A stretch of 64,000 nucleotides of DNA from Pseudomonadota bacterium. GTDB lineage: Bacteria > Pseudomonadota > Gammaproteobacteria > Steroidobacterales > Steroidobacteraceae. Below, piece after piece: positions 9,055-16,585 of this stretch (its first letter is position 1; the number at the start of each line of letters is the position of its first letter). The position numbers and the translations under genes are program-made. The DNA is taken from NCBI GenBank assembly GCA_023433465.1, contig JAEZCR010000207.1:1-64000 (forward strand), written 5' to 3'. A model generated the notes under the pieces. That model had not been told where the DNA came from and did no database searches. It saw only the letters and a program-made list of their open reading frames with translations.

Positions 9055-9320
9055 TTGTTAGTTTGTCGTCGTCGACTTAGGTCCGTCGCTGTCAGCCGAT
9101 CGTGTCGGTTACACGGACTTCAAAACTTTCGGCTGGGACGTTGGCGGCCTTTCGACCTCCGGCTAAACCTCTAAGCCCGCGTGTTTATTCACGCTTTCGT
9201 CGACCCCGGCAGTAGTCGAAAACTAAGCAACTACCACCTGAACCCGTGCCCGTGAGCTAGTCCTGAGCTTCTTTTGAGAAAACCCTGTGTCCTCCGCGCA
9301 TCAATTCTTTGATGCATTGC
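9055..9320 (-). ncRNA. Candidate structured non-coding RNA of unknown family
   Basis: About 270 bp on the minus strand have no plausible ORF yet end exactly at a strong intrinsic terminator. The segment is rich in pairing: TTAGTTT (9058-9064) pairs with AAACTAA (9220-9226), GTCCGT (near 9081-9086) pairs with ACGGAC (9113-9118), and GCATCAA/TTGATGC form a palindrome at about 9299-9316. It does not show the RNase P, 4.5S, 6S or standard tmRNA signatures I know (no CCA end, no GGAAGC loop). The 5' end is a guess. It could be a trans-acting sRNA or a divergent housekeeping RNA. Confidence 0.45.
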
Positions 9321-9521
9321 GAGTAGAAATCCGGCGTTTCGGCCTTCGCGCCCGCTCCGGTGCGGTGAATCAGGGACTTGGAGCGGATTTCCGAACTACG
9401 CGAACCGGATCATACGCCGAATCCGAATCGCCACAATGTCTCAATCGCACGACATTGGCGTCTATCGAGAATATCGGCCTTCGCGGCGTGGACTGGATGT
9501 GAACGATCCCGCAATCCCGCG
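9321..9521. other. Spacer between the candidate RNA and pdsS
   Basis: About 200 bp with no gene I can support. It presumably holds the minus-strand promoter for the candidate RNA and the 3' end region of the kinase transcript. I could not pick out convincing -35/-10 boxes. Confidence 0.3.
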
Positions 9522-11645
9522 TCATCGCGGCAATCGAATCGTGAAGATGGCGCCCGTGCCGTCGGCCAGGTTTTCAGCGCGGGCGGATCCTCCGTGAAAT
9601 TCGGCGATCAGGCGGACGATGTAGAGGCCCAGGCCGAAGTGGGGCCGCTTGTCGGCCTCGGTTCGGGATTGCCACAGCGACTCGAACAACCGCGGCGCGG
9701 CTTCGTCCGGAAGCAGTGGGCCGGGGTTCGCGACCGAAAGCTCCGCGGCGGCATCATTCGCGTCCAGAACGACGGAGATCGTGTCGCCATCGGCGCTGAA
9801 GTCCACCGCGTTGTCGATCAGCTTGTCGAGCATCTGGACGATCAGGTCGGGCGCCCCCGTGATCTCCACGGTTTCCTGGGGCGCCTGGCAGGAGAACGTC
9901 CGGTTCGGGAAGGCGGTGCCATAGGCGGCGACCGCGGTGCGCACCAGCGCCGAAAGATCGAAGCGTTGCCGCTCGCTGTGCGTGATGGCTTCCTCGACCT
10001 TCGTGGCCGCGCCCATGGCCGTGAGGATGGCGCCCAGCCGCTCGCTGCCCTCCCGCGCGCGGGCAATGTAGATGCGGGCATTGTCCGAGTTGGCTTCCGA
10101 TTCGAGGTTCTCGAGCGAGGATCGGATGATGGTCAGGGGCGTGCGGATCTCGTGGGCGAGCTTGCCGGCCAGGGTCCGCAGGTAGCCGGTGTACTCGTCG
10201 AGCCGGCCGAGCAGCGACGAGAAGCTGCGCGAAAGATCGCCGAGTTCGTCCTTCGCATTCGATTCGGGCAGCACGCGGGACAGGTTGCCTTCGCGGCCGA
10301 GCGCGGTTTCGCTGGCGTGTCCCAGCCGCGAGATGCGCAACGTCATCCGACCGGCGAACCAGAACGCCGCGCCGACTGCGAACAGCGTGACGAACAACGT
10401 GAGATTGAGCAGGCGCGTGAGCGCGCGGTCGCGCAGCGTGAGCCAACGGTCCGCGGTCTGCGTGAGCTGGACAACCCCGATGATCCTCTTGCCATCCGCC
10501 GCGAAGATCGGCGCGGCCGCCGCGACGGTGACGCTGTTTTCGTAACGGCCGGCGGTGAAGGTGGTCGCGGGTACACCTTTCACCGCGCGCTGGGTGAGCT
10601 CCTGCGCGGCGCGCTGGCGTTCGGCCTCTGTGACGCTGCGCGGGATGAGGTCGCCGTCCAGGAAAAGCCGGTACATGCGCGGCAGGAAGCCGCGAAATCG
10701 CGTGTAGTCGCCGGGCAGCGCGGGCGCGTCCATGCGCGTGAGGATCGCGCCGGTCGACGAGGCGACGGTGAGCTCGACGCCCGGTTGGGCGAACTGCTTG
10801 AGATGGTCGCCGAGGTCGGGCGACGCCGCGATCAGCCGGCCGGTGGCGCGCAGGTCCGATGGATCGAGCGTGCCGTAACTCTCTCGCGCGGCGCCGCGCC
10901 GGTCGCGATCGTCGATGAGCACGCCGAGGTGCTGGCCGACCATCGACAGCGGGATGCCGATTTCCACCACGTAGCCGTCGGAGTTGCGCGTGCGTTGCCA
11001 GACCGCCTCGATGCGCGGCTCCTCGACCGCGTGTTCGCGGCCGTACTCGAGCGTCTCGATGAATCGGCCGCGCAGGGGACCCACGCCGGTGCTGCTGAAG
11101 AACAACCGCTGCTGGCCGCCGCGTTTGTCATCGAACGCGAGCCAGACGCGGTCGCCGATGTTCTCGCGCACCAGCGCCTCGAGCTCGGATGCGTCGAACA
11201 CGAGCTTGTCGTCGCGCACCAGCAGCGCGAGGTACAGCCAGCGCTCGTGTGTCGCCGCGAGGATCCGCAGGCTGTCACCGCCCGGGCCCGCGACACGCAC
11301 GACGTTGCGCGCCTGCGTGTCCCACTCGTCGGCGCGGCCGTCGATGAGCGGCGCGCCCGACAACACGACGGGCGTGATGTCATTGGGGTTGCCCGAGTCG
11401 ATGCCGGGCAGCGAGTCGTTGCGGAACAGCAGCTCCTGCTTGCCCATCAACGATCCGGCGATCGTGGTCGTGACCGCGAGCAGCGACTGCTGTTCGCTCT
11501 CGCGCAGCACGGTCTCCATCTCGCGCGCGTACTGGCAGCCGGCCCACGGCAGCGTCAGCGTGGTGAGCGCCAGCAGCAGTAGTTTGGTCCGCAGCCGGAA
11601 CGGCGAGATCGGCCCGTAGTTCATCAGGTCGGTGAGGCGCCCCAT
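9522..11645 (-). CDS. pdsS: Proteobacterial dedicated sortase-type sensor histidine kinase (PdsS-like)
   Basis: A 707-residue membrane kinase. A first hydrophobic segment (about residues 20-38) is followed by a large periplasmic sensor that contains a CBM9/DOMON-like domain (around LIDGRADEWD). A second membrane helix (near residues 400-420, LTLFVTLFAVGAAFWF) and HAMP linker come next, then HisKA with His498 (LAHEIRTPLTII) and HATPase_c. Size, domain order and the adjacent regulator match the TIGR03785 family (pdsS), normally linked to a proteobacterial sortase. No sortase or LPXTG substrate gene is in this window. The regulator gene ends 21 bp upstream, so the two form an operon. Confidence 0.7.
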   Translation of the reverse strand: MGRLTDLMNYGPISPFRLRTKLLLLALTTLTLPWAGCQYAREMETVLRESEQQSLLAVTTTIAGSLMGKQELLFRNDSLPGIDSGNPNDITPVVLSGAPLIDGRADEWDTQARNVVRVAGPGGDSLRILAATHERWLYLALLVRDDKLVFDASELEALVRENIGDRVWLAFDDKRGGQQRLFFSSTGVGPLRGRFIETLEYGREHAVEEPRIEAVWQRTRNSDGYVVEIGIPLSMVGQHLGVLIDDRDRRGAARESYGTLDPSDLRATGRLIAASPDLGDHLKQFAQPGVELTVASSTGAILTRMDAPALPGDYTRFRGFLPRMYRLFLDGDLIPRSVTEAERQRAAQELTQRAVKGVPATTFTAGRYENSVTVAAAAPIFAADGKRIIGVVQLTQTADRWLTLRDRALTRLLNLTLFVTLFAVGAAFWFAGRMTLRISRLGHASETALGREGNLSRVLPESNAKDELGDLSRSFSSLLGRLDEYTGYLRTLAGKLAHEIRTPLTIIRSSLENLESEANSDNARIYIARAREGSERLGAILTAMGAATKVEEAITHSERQRFDLSALVRTAVAAYGTAFPNRTFSCQAPQETVEITGAPDLIVQMLDKLIDNAVDFSADGDTISVVLDANDAAAELSVANPGPLLPDEAAPRLFESLWQSRTEADKRPHFGLGLYIVRLIAEFHGGSARAENLADGTGAIFTIRLPR

Positions 11646-11666
11646 ACGTTCGCGGATGCGTCCTCG

Positions 11667-12356
11667 CTACTCGACCCAGCGGTAGCCCATGCCGTACACG
11701 GTGTGCACGGCATCGAACTTCTCGTCGACCGCCTGGAATTTCCGGCGGACGCGCTTGATGTGGGACGTGATCGTGTTGTCGTCGAGCACCACGTTCGCGG
11801 CGTCCATGAGCTGCTGCCGGTTCTTCACGTGGCCGGGATGTTTGGTGAGCGCGTACACGATCCAGAATTCCGTGAGCGACAGAAGCACCACCTGGCCGTT
11901 CCACTCGACCGACATGCGTTCGCTGTCGAGAGTCAGCGCGCCGCGCCGGACGACCTGCTTTTCCTCGGCCGGGCGGCGCAGCGCGTCGACGCGGCGGAAC
12001 AGCGCGTTGACCCGGGCGATCAAGTGCGCGAGCGATAGGTCCTTGGTTAGGAAGTCGTCGGCGCCGAGCCTGAGGCCCGATACCGCATCGAGCTCGCTGT
12101 CCCGGGCGGTGAGGAAAATGATCGGCAGTTCCGCCGACAGCCCTCGCAGCTCGCGGCACAGCTCGAATCCGCCTTCGGGTTCGTCTTCCAGCGAGATGTC
12201 GATCACCGCCAGGTCGGGCAGCCTCGCCGCGAAAGCGGACATGGCTTCGCGCCGGTTGGGATAACCCCGCACGGCATATCCCTCGCGCGAGAACGCGGCG
12301 GCGTAGTTGTCGCGGATGGCGCGTTCGTCCTCGACGATGGCGATCGTTTTTCTCAT
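11667..12356 (-). CDS. pdsR: PdsR-like OmpR-family response regulator
   Basis: A 229-residue regulator with an N-terminal receiver (IVEDE acidic pocket, phosphoacceptor Asp53 in VIDISLEDE) and a C-terminal winged-helix Trans_reg_C domain (HIKRVRRKF, YGMGYRW). The inserted EDEPEGGF after the phosphorylation site and FLTKDLSL, in place of the usual TKPF, are features of the dedicated sortase-system regulator (TIGR03787). It is the first gene of the pdsR-pdsS operon. The promoter should lie in 12357-12499, facing the divergent small ORFs. Confidence 0.75.
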   Translation of the reverse strand: MRKTIAIVEDERAIRDNYAAAFSREGYAVRGYPNRREAMSAFAARLPDLAVIDISLEDEPEGGFELCRELRGLSAELPIIFLTARDSELDAVSGLRLGADDFLTKDLSLAHLIARVNALFRRVDALRRPAEEKQVVRRGALTLDSERMSVEWNGQVVLLSLTEFWIVYALTKHPGHVKNRQQLMDAANVVLDDNTITSHIKRVRRKFQAVDEKFDAVHTVYGMGYRWVE

Positions 12357-12499
12357 GACGGCAGTTTAAGCGACCTGCCCTGAGGGCGGGTGCGCGGCCA
12401 CATTTCGTCACGATCCGGCTCGAGTCGGCCATCAAGTCGTCACGGCATGGCCTCTCCGCGGCCGCGAAATGGCACCCAGGTCCGAACTGGAGACAGGCC

Positions 12500-12685
12500 A
12501 TGATCGAACGAAGCTCCGTCCTTACATATGCCGGCGCACGCCTCGCGACCGATCCCGGCGAACGCTGGCGCCGGTTCCTCGAGCGTCTCGGCACGCGCAA
12601 CAACGACTTCGCCACGCGGCTTTCCCGCGCGCGATTCGTCTACCTGCATCGCCGCGAATCGGCCACGAACTGGTTGCCGCTGTGA
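12500..12685 (+). CDS. Small hypothetical protein, first of a coupled pair
   Basis: A 61-residue ORF beginning MIERSSVLTYAG, preceded by GGAGA eight to ten bases upstream. It is Arg/Glu-rich and predicted helical (RWRRFLERLGTRNNDFATRL) with no membrane segment. Its stop TGA overlaps the GTG start of the next mini-ORF in a GTGA arrangement, which suggests translational coupling and argues that both are genuine. Divergent from pdsR, so it may share control with the PdsRS system. No family recognised. Confidence 0.45.
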   Translation: MIERSSVLTYAGARLATDPGERWRRFLERLGTRNNDFATRLSRARFVYLHRRESATNWLPL

Positions 12686-12825
12686 ACGCGATGACGCGTC
12701 CGGAGGATCGCGCCCGTGAAGAGCGAGCCGATCCGGCTGAATCCATCTGGCAGTGGATAGCCGTGGGCACGCTGCTCGTCTGCTGGATCGCGGAGGCGAC
12801 CATGTGCGGGCAGCGCGGCTTCTGA
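12682..12825 (+). CDS. Small single-helix membrane protein, second of a coupled pair
   Basis: A 47-residue product from GTG at 12682 (an ATG follows three codons later at 12691). A charged N-terminal third precedes one hydrophobic helix (WQWIAVGTLLVCWIAEATM). The start overlaps the stop of the preceding mini-ORF by 4 bp. It ends about 8 bp before the stop of the convergent exbD-like gene. Function unknown. A membrane-tethered partner of the preceding small protein is a plausible but untested idea. Confidence 0.4.
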   Translation: MNAMTRPEDRAREERADPAESIWQWIAVGTLLVCWIAEATMCGQRGF

Positions 12826-12832
12826 GATCAGC

Positions 12833-13225
12833 CTAGGAGTCCGTCACCGGCGCGACCGTGAGACGTTCGATCCTCGCGCGCTGGGCGGCGGCGAGCACCT
12901 GCGCCACGACTTCGTAACGCGCACGTCTGTCGGGAACCACCCGGACCAGCGGCGGAATCTGCTGACCCGCCACCGCCTGGAGGCGCGGCGCGAGGGCGCT
13001 CGCCGATTCCACCCGCGCGTCTTCCCAGTAGATTGCGCCGTCGGACTCGATCGTGATCCGCACCATGGGCGGTGGCGACGCGCCGGGACCTTGTGGCAAA
13101 TTGAGTTTCACGGCGTGCGTGGCGATCGGCAGCGTGAAGATCAGCATCACGAGCAGGACGAGCAACACGTCGATCAAGGGAGTGGCGTTGAGCTGCGGCT
13201 CGGCAACGTGGGACGGACTCTGCAT
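12833..13225 (-). CDS. ExbD/TolR-family biopolymer transport protein
   Basis: A 130-residue protein with the ExbD/TolR layout: short cytoplasmic N-terminus (QLNATPLIDVLLVLLVMLIF, with the conserved Asp at position 19 needed for proton use), one membrane helix, and a periplasmic domain (VVPDRRARYEVVAQVLAAAQ). The start at 13225 is fixed by an excellent AAGGAGG site. ExbD normally works with ExbB and TonB to energise outer-membrane receptors. No exbB or tonB gene is adjacent, so this is an orphan copy that would have to pair with subunits encoded elsewhere. Confidence 0.85.
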   Translation of the reverse strand: MQSPSHVAEPQLNATPLIDVLLVLLVMLIFTLPIATHAVKLNLPQGPGASPPPMVRITIESDGAIYWEDARVESASALAPRLQAVAGQQIPPLVRVVPDRRARYEVVAQVLAAAQRARIERLTVAPVTDS

Positions 13226-13289
13226 ATGACTTTCCTCCTTGATGGAGCAACGCGCGGCGCCGGCTCGCCGGGTTGTGAGGCGGGCTGAA

Positions 13290-13574
13290 ATGCGCGCCCA
13301 AAGACGCAGAAAGGATATCTCGCTCGAAGCAGCCACCTTGCTCAGCGAAGGAAGGTTCACCGAGGCCGTGAAGGTCGTCCGCGAAGACGAAGGCCTGAGC
13401 AGCCGCGAAGCGAAAGAGCGCGTGGATGCCCACATCGCCGACGATCCGATGCTCGGCGTCCAGCTCGATACGCAGCGCCGCGAGCATCGCCGCAGGATCC
13501 TCTACGCCTTACTACTCACGGCCGTACTCATCGCGGGCGCGGCGATATATGCTCGGTACTTCGCGCCGCATTGA
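13290..13574 (+). CDS. Tail-anchored small protein with a bL12-like helical motif
   Basis: A 94-residue form starting MRAQRRRKDIS, or 111 residues if the Met at 13239 is used. Residues about 10-50 (EAATLLSEGRFTEAVKVVRE then GLSSREAKERVDAH) resemble the ribosomal protein bL12 C-terminal pattern in which an AVKVVRE helix is followed by LxxAKxxV. A C-terminal hydrophobic helix (ILYALLLTAVLIAGAAIYA) would anchor it in the membrane. Members of this small group are unstudied. It ends 6 bp before the GST gene, so the two are probably co-transcribed. Confidence 0.65.
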   Translation: MRAQRRRKDISLEAATLLSEGRFTEAVKVVREDEGLSSREAKERVDAHIADDPMLGVQLDTQRREHRRRILYALLLTAVLIAGAAIYARYFAPH

Positions 13575-13580
13575 GGTCTC

Positions 13581-14219
13581 ATGCTGCTGATTGGAATGTT
13601 CGATTCGCCGTTCGTCCGGCGGGTCGCGGTCACGTTGAAGCTGCTGGATCTGCCGTTCGAACACGCCAACTGGTCGGTGGGCAAGGATTTCGACAGGATC
13701 CGCGAGTACAACCCGCTGGGCCGCGTGCCGACGCTCGTGATCGGCCGCAATGAAATCCTGTTCGAGTCCGGCGCGATCCTCGACTACCTCGATGAGCTCG
13801 TCGGACCGGAGCGCGCGCTGTTGCCGCGTTCGGGCGCCGAGCGGCGCCTGGCGCTGAACCTGATGGCGATGGCCACGGGCGCGGCGGAAAAGGGCGTGCT
13901 GCAGGTTTACGAGGGCGTGTTCCGCCCGGAATCGAAACGGCACCAGCCCTGGCTCGACCGCCTGCGCACGCAGATGAACATGTCGCTCGCGGCGATCGAC
14001 CGCTACGTGGGCGAACGCGGCGTGTCTCAGTGGCTGATCGGCAAACGCATGTCGCAGGCGGACATCACGGTCGCATGCGCATTCACGTTTCTCAACGACA
14101 CGCTCAGAGTCGCGTCCGACCACGTCATGTTCCAATCGCTCGCGACGCTGGCGAACCGCTGCGAGTCGCTGCCGCCGTTCCAGGAAACCCGCACGCCGTT
14201 CTTCACCCCGAGCACCTAG
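13581..14219 (+). CDS. Glutathione S-transferase family protein
   Basis: A 212-residue cytosolic protein. The N-terminal thioredoxin-like domain carries SPFVRRVAVTLKLLDLPFE, the NPLGRVPTL cis-Pro segment and ESGAILDYLDE for glutathione binding. The all-helical C-terminal domain follows from about residue 90. The N-terminal Ser in FDSPFVRR is the candidate catalytic residue. Substrate unknown. The stop overlaps the convergent acyl-CoA dehydrogenase stop by 4 bp. Confidence 0.85.
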   Translation: MLLIGMFDSPFVRRVAVTLKLLDLPFEHANWSVGKDFDRIREYNPLGRVPTLVIGRNEILFESGAILDYLDELVGPERALLPRSGAERRLALNLMAMATGAAEKGVLQVYEGVFRPESKRHQPWLDRLRTQMNMSLAAIDRYVGERGVSQWLIGKRMSQADITVACAFTFLNDTLRVASDHVMFQSLATLANRCESLPPFQETRTPFFTPST

Positions 14220-15370
14220 AACGCCGCAATACCCGTCAGCTCACGGCCAATCGTGAGTTGATGGATGGTCTCCGTGCCTTCGTAGGTGATCACGCTCTCG
14301 AGATTGAGGGCGTGACGGATCGGCACGTATTCCGCGCTGATCCCCGAGCCACCCAACATGTCGCGGCAGTCGCGCGCGACGTCGAGCGCCATTCGGCAGT
14401 TGTTCCACTTCGCGAGCGAGACCTGCGGAGGCTGCATCTTCCCCTGGTCCTTGAGGCGACCCAGTTGATGGGATAACAACTGGGCCGTGGTGATCTTGCG
14501 CGCCATCTCCGCGAGCCTGAGCTGGATGGCCTGCGTCGCCGCGAGTGGTTTGCCGAACAGTTCGCGCGTCTTCGTGTAGTCGATGAGCTGCGCGAGACAG
14601 GCCTGCGCCGCGCCGATGACGCCCCAGGTGATGCCGTAACGCGCCTGCGTGAGGCAGGACAACGGACCTTTCAATCCTTTCACGCCCGGCAGCAGGTTCG
14701 CCTCCGGCACGATGACGTTGTCGAAGAACAGCGCGGACGTGACCGAGGCACGCAGCGAGAATTTTCGTTCGATCTCGGGCGCCGAGAATCCCTTCATACC
14801 CTTCTCGACGATGAAGCCGCGGATGCCTTCGTCGGTCATCGCCCAGCAGATGCACAGGTCGGCGATGGCGCCGTTGGTGATCCACATCTTCGAGCCGTTG
14901 ATGACCCAGTCGCCGCCCTTTTTCTTCGCGTGGGTCTTCATGTTGGCGGGATCTGAGCCGCCATGCGGCTCGGTCAGGCCGAAGCAGCCTATCTTCCTGC
15001 CACGCGCCATGTCCGGCAGCCAGCGCGACTTCTGTTCGTCGCTGCCGAAGGCGTAGACAGGGTACATGCAGAGCGAGCTCTGCACGGAGACGAAGCTGCG
15101 GATGCCGGAATCGCCGCGTTCGAGTTCCTGGCAGATGAGCCCGTAGCTGACGGAGTCGAGTCCGGCGCAGTCGTACCCCTTGATCGACGAGCCTAACAAC
15201 CCGAGATCGGCGATCTCGGGAATGAGCTCCTTCGGGAAGTGATGCTTCTCGAAACACTCCTGGATGATCGGGAGGACCTTCTCGTCGACGAATCGGCCGA
15301 CGGAATCCTGGACCGCGCGCTCGTCTTCCGTCAGCAGGCCGCGGACGTCGTATAAATCGAGGGGATTCAT
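14216..15370 (-). CDS. gcdH: Glutaryl-CoA dehydrogenase
   Basis: A 384-residue FAD enzyme that oxidises and decarboxylates glutaryl-CoA to crotonyl-CoA in Lys/Trp and aromatic catabolism. The substrate-binding segment RSFVSVQSSLCMYPVYAFGS closely matches known glutaryl-CoA dehydrogenases, including the characteristic Arg. CFGLTEPHGGSDP and WITNG bind FAD and substrate, and YEGTETIHQL supplies the catalytic base Glu364. The start at 15370 (MNPLDLYD) is preferred over 15406, which would add residues that do not fit the family. No lysine or glutarate pathway genes are adjacent. Confidence 0.9.
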   Translation of the reverse strand: MNPLDLYDVRGLLTEDERAVQDSVGRFVDEKVLPIIQECFEKHHFPKELIPEIADLGLLGSSIKGYDCAGLDSVSYGLICQELERGDSGIRSFVSVQSSLCMYPVYAFGSDEQKSRWLPDMARGRKIGCFGLTEPHGGSDPANMKTHAKKKGGDWVINGSKMWITNGAIADLCICWAMTDEGIRGFIVEKGMKGFSAPEIERKFSLRASVTSALFFDNVIVPEANLLPGVKGLKGPLSCLTQARYGITWGVIGAAQACLAQLIDYTKTRELFGKPLAATQAIQLRLAEMARKITTAQLLSHQLGRLKDQGKMQPPQVSLAKWNNCRMALDVARDCRDMLGGSGISAEYVPIRHALNLESVITYEGTETIHQLTIGRELTGIAAF

Positions 15371-15380
15371 GAAAGAAGTA

Positions 15381-15420
15381 TGGGGGCAGCCCCCGTTTCC
15401 CGGCAAACGGGGGCCGCCCC
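15381..15420. repeat. REP-like intergenic palindrome, copy 1
   Basis: An imperfect hairpin in which CCCCCGTTT pairs with AAACGGGGG around a CCCGGC centre, flanked by GGGGGC and GCCGCCCC. It shares the pattern TGGGG-CA-CCC-GTTTCCYGGCAAACGGGG with the segment at 49865-49911. It fills the spacer upstream of the acyl-CoA dehydrogenase start, which is unusual for a terminator, so a mobile REP-type element is the better reading. Confidence 0.6.
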
Positions 15421-15425
15421 GTTCT

Positions 15426-15893
15426 TCAATATGCGATTCCGAGCTTCCGATACAGGTGCCCGAGCAGCCAGAGCGGGCCGATCAGCAGGAACTGCACGTC
15501 CTTGAAGAACGACGGCCGCTTGCCCTCGATCGCGTGGCCGATGAACTGGCCGATCCAGGCCACCACGAAGATGACGGCACAGGTCAGCCAGAGCGGCCAC
15601 GCCAGCGTGTCCAGCCAGCTAACAACGCCGAGAAGCGCGACGAGCGCGACGGCCGCTCCGATCCCGAGTTTCGCCGACAGCGAGAAGTAGTAGACGATGG
15701 CGAGCGCGACGACGATCGTGGCCCAGTTGAGCCATGGGGACATCGCCTCGAAGGCGGCGGGTACCGGGATCGACCAGAGGAAACCGATCACCGTCATGAC
15801 GATGGCCGGCACGCAGATGAAATGCAGCAATTCATTGCGCGGGTGAGTGTGACTCTCGCCGTACTCGCCAAACCACTGCTCAACGGTGCGCAT
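15426..15893 (-). CDS. Mpo1/DUF962-family membrane protein
   Basis: A 155-residue protein starting MRTVEQWFGEYGESHTHPRN. The WFxxYGESH-xHPxN opening, WIGQFIGHxIEGKRPSFFKD and four to five hydrophobic helices define the DUF962/Mpo1 family. Yeast Mpo1 is an Fe-dependent 2-hydroxy fatty acid dioxygenase of phytosphingosine catabolism, and the conserved His residues are present here. Bacterial members are assigned by homology only. The start at 15893 is chosen because the conserved motif begins there. Confidence 0.8.
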   Translation of the reverse strand: MRTVEQWFGEYGESHTHPRNELLHFICVPAIVMTVIGFLWSIPVPAAFEAMSPWLNWATIVVALAIVYYFSLSAKLGIGAAVALVALLGVVSWLDTLAWPLWLTCAVIFVVAWIGQFIGHAIEGKRPSFFKDVQFLLIGPLWLLGHLYRKLGIAY

Positions 15894-15961
15894 GCCGTGA
15901 AAACTACGCCCGGCGCCCGGCCTCTGCAACAATACGTGCTCGCTGACAACGGGGAGCGGGC

Positions 15962-16486
15962 ATGCAGCTGATGGCGCGATTCATGCGTTTCGTCTCGCGC
16001 AGCGGATGGATTTCGGACGCCCGCCTGCTCGAGCTGTATCCGCCTTTCGTGCCCATGCGCATCAAGGTGATGGAAATCAGCGACGGTTGGCGTTGCGTGC
16101 GAATCAAGCTACCGTTGAACGCGAGGTCCCGGAATCCCGGCGGAGTGATGTTCGGCGGCTACCAGGCTGCGCTCGCCGATCCCGTCGCGGCGATCGCCTG
16201 CGCCCGGATCTTCAAGGGATATTCGGTGTGGACTCGGGCGATGAACATTTCCTTCGAACACGGCGGGAATTCCGACCTCGAAATGAGATTTTCCCTTACG
16301 CCGGAACAGGAACGTGAAATCAGAATGGAGCTGGAACGCGTCGGGCGCGCGACACCGACGTTCGAGTATGGATACTTCCGGACCGACGGCGTGCGCTGCA
16401 CCGTGATCCGGAACACCGTCGCCATACGGCCTCGCGGCTACGAGCGCGCGACCACGCCGCCGGCTTCGCCCGAAGCGGTGGATTGA
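15962..16486 (+). CDS. Hotdog-fold thioesterase-like protein (PaaI/DUF4442 type)
   Basis: A 174-residue protein. Residues 30-120 read as a hotdog domain: FVPMRIKVMEISDGWRCVRI on the first strands, NPGGVMFGGYQAALADPVAA as the central hotdog helix where the catalytic or substrate residues lie, and SVWTRAMNISFEHGGNSDL at the dimer edge. Family members hydrolyse acyl-CoA or bind fatty acyl groups. The C-terminal tail is polar. Divergent from the Mpo1-like gene, so a joint role in lipid turnover is possible but only an inference. Confidence 0.7.
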   Translation: MQLMARFMRFVSRSGWISDARLLELYPPFVPMRIKVMEISDGWRCVRIKLPLNARSRNPGGVMFGGYQAALADPVAAIACARIFKGYSVWTRAMNISFEHGGNSDLEMRFSLTPEQEREIRMELERVGRATPTFEYGYFRTDGVRCTVIRNTVAIRPRGYERATTPPASPEAVD

Positions 16487-16585
16487 AAGGCTGGCGACTG
16501 AGAACCAGCGCACGGTTTCGGGGTTCATTAGGCGTTCAGATGCACGCCTCTATGTTTGTCAGGACTTTTCGATAAGGAGATTTGC

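Noticed and set aside
9055..9320. tmRNA (ssrA) as identity of the ncRNA candidate
   Set aside because: No alanine-tRNA-like ends with CCA and no credible tag ending in Ala-Leu-Ala-Ala; similarity in short A-rich strings was superficial.
9378..11582. 734-residue plus-strand ORF opposite pdsS
   Set aside because: Low-complexity Arg/Val/Glu shadow; the minus strand encodes an intact sensor kinase.
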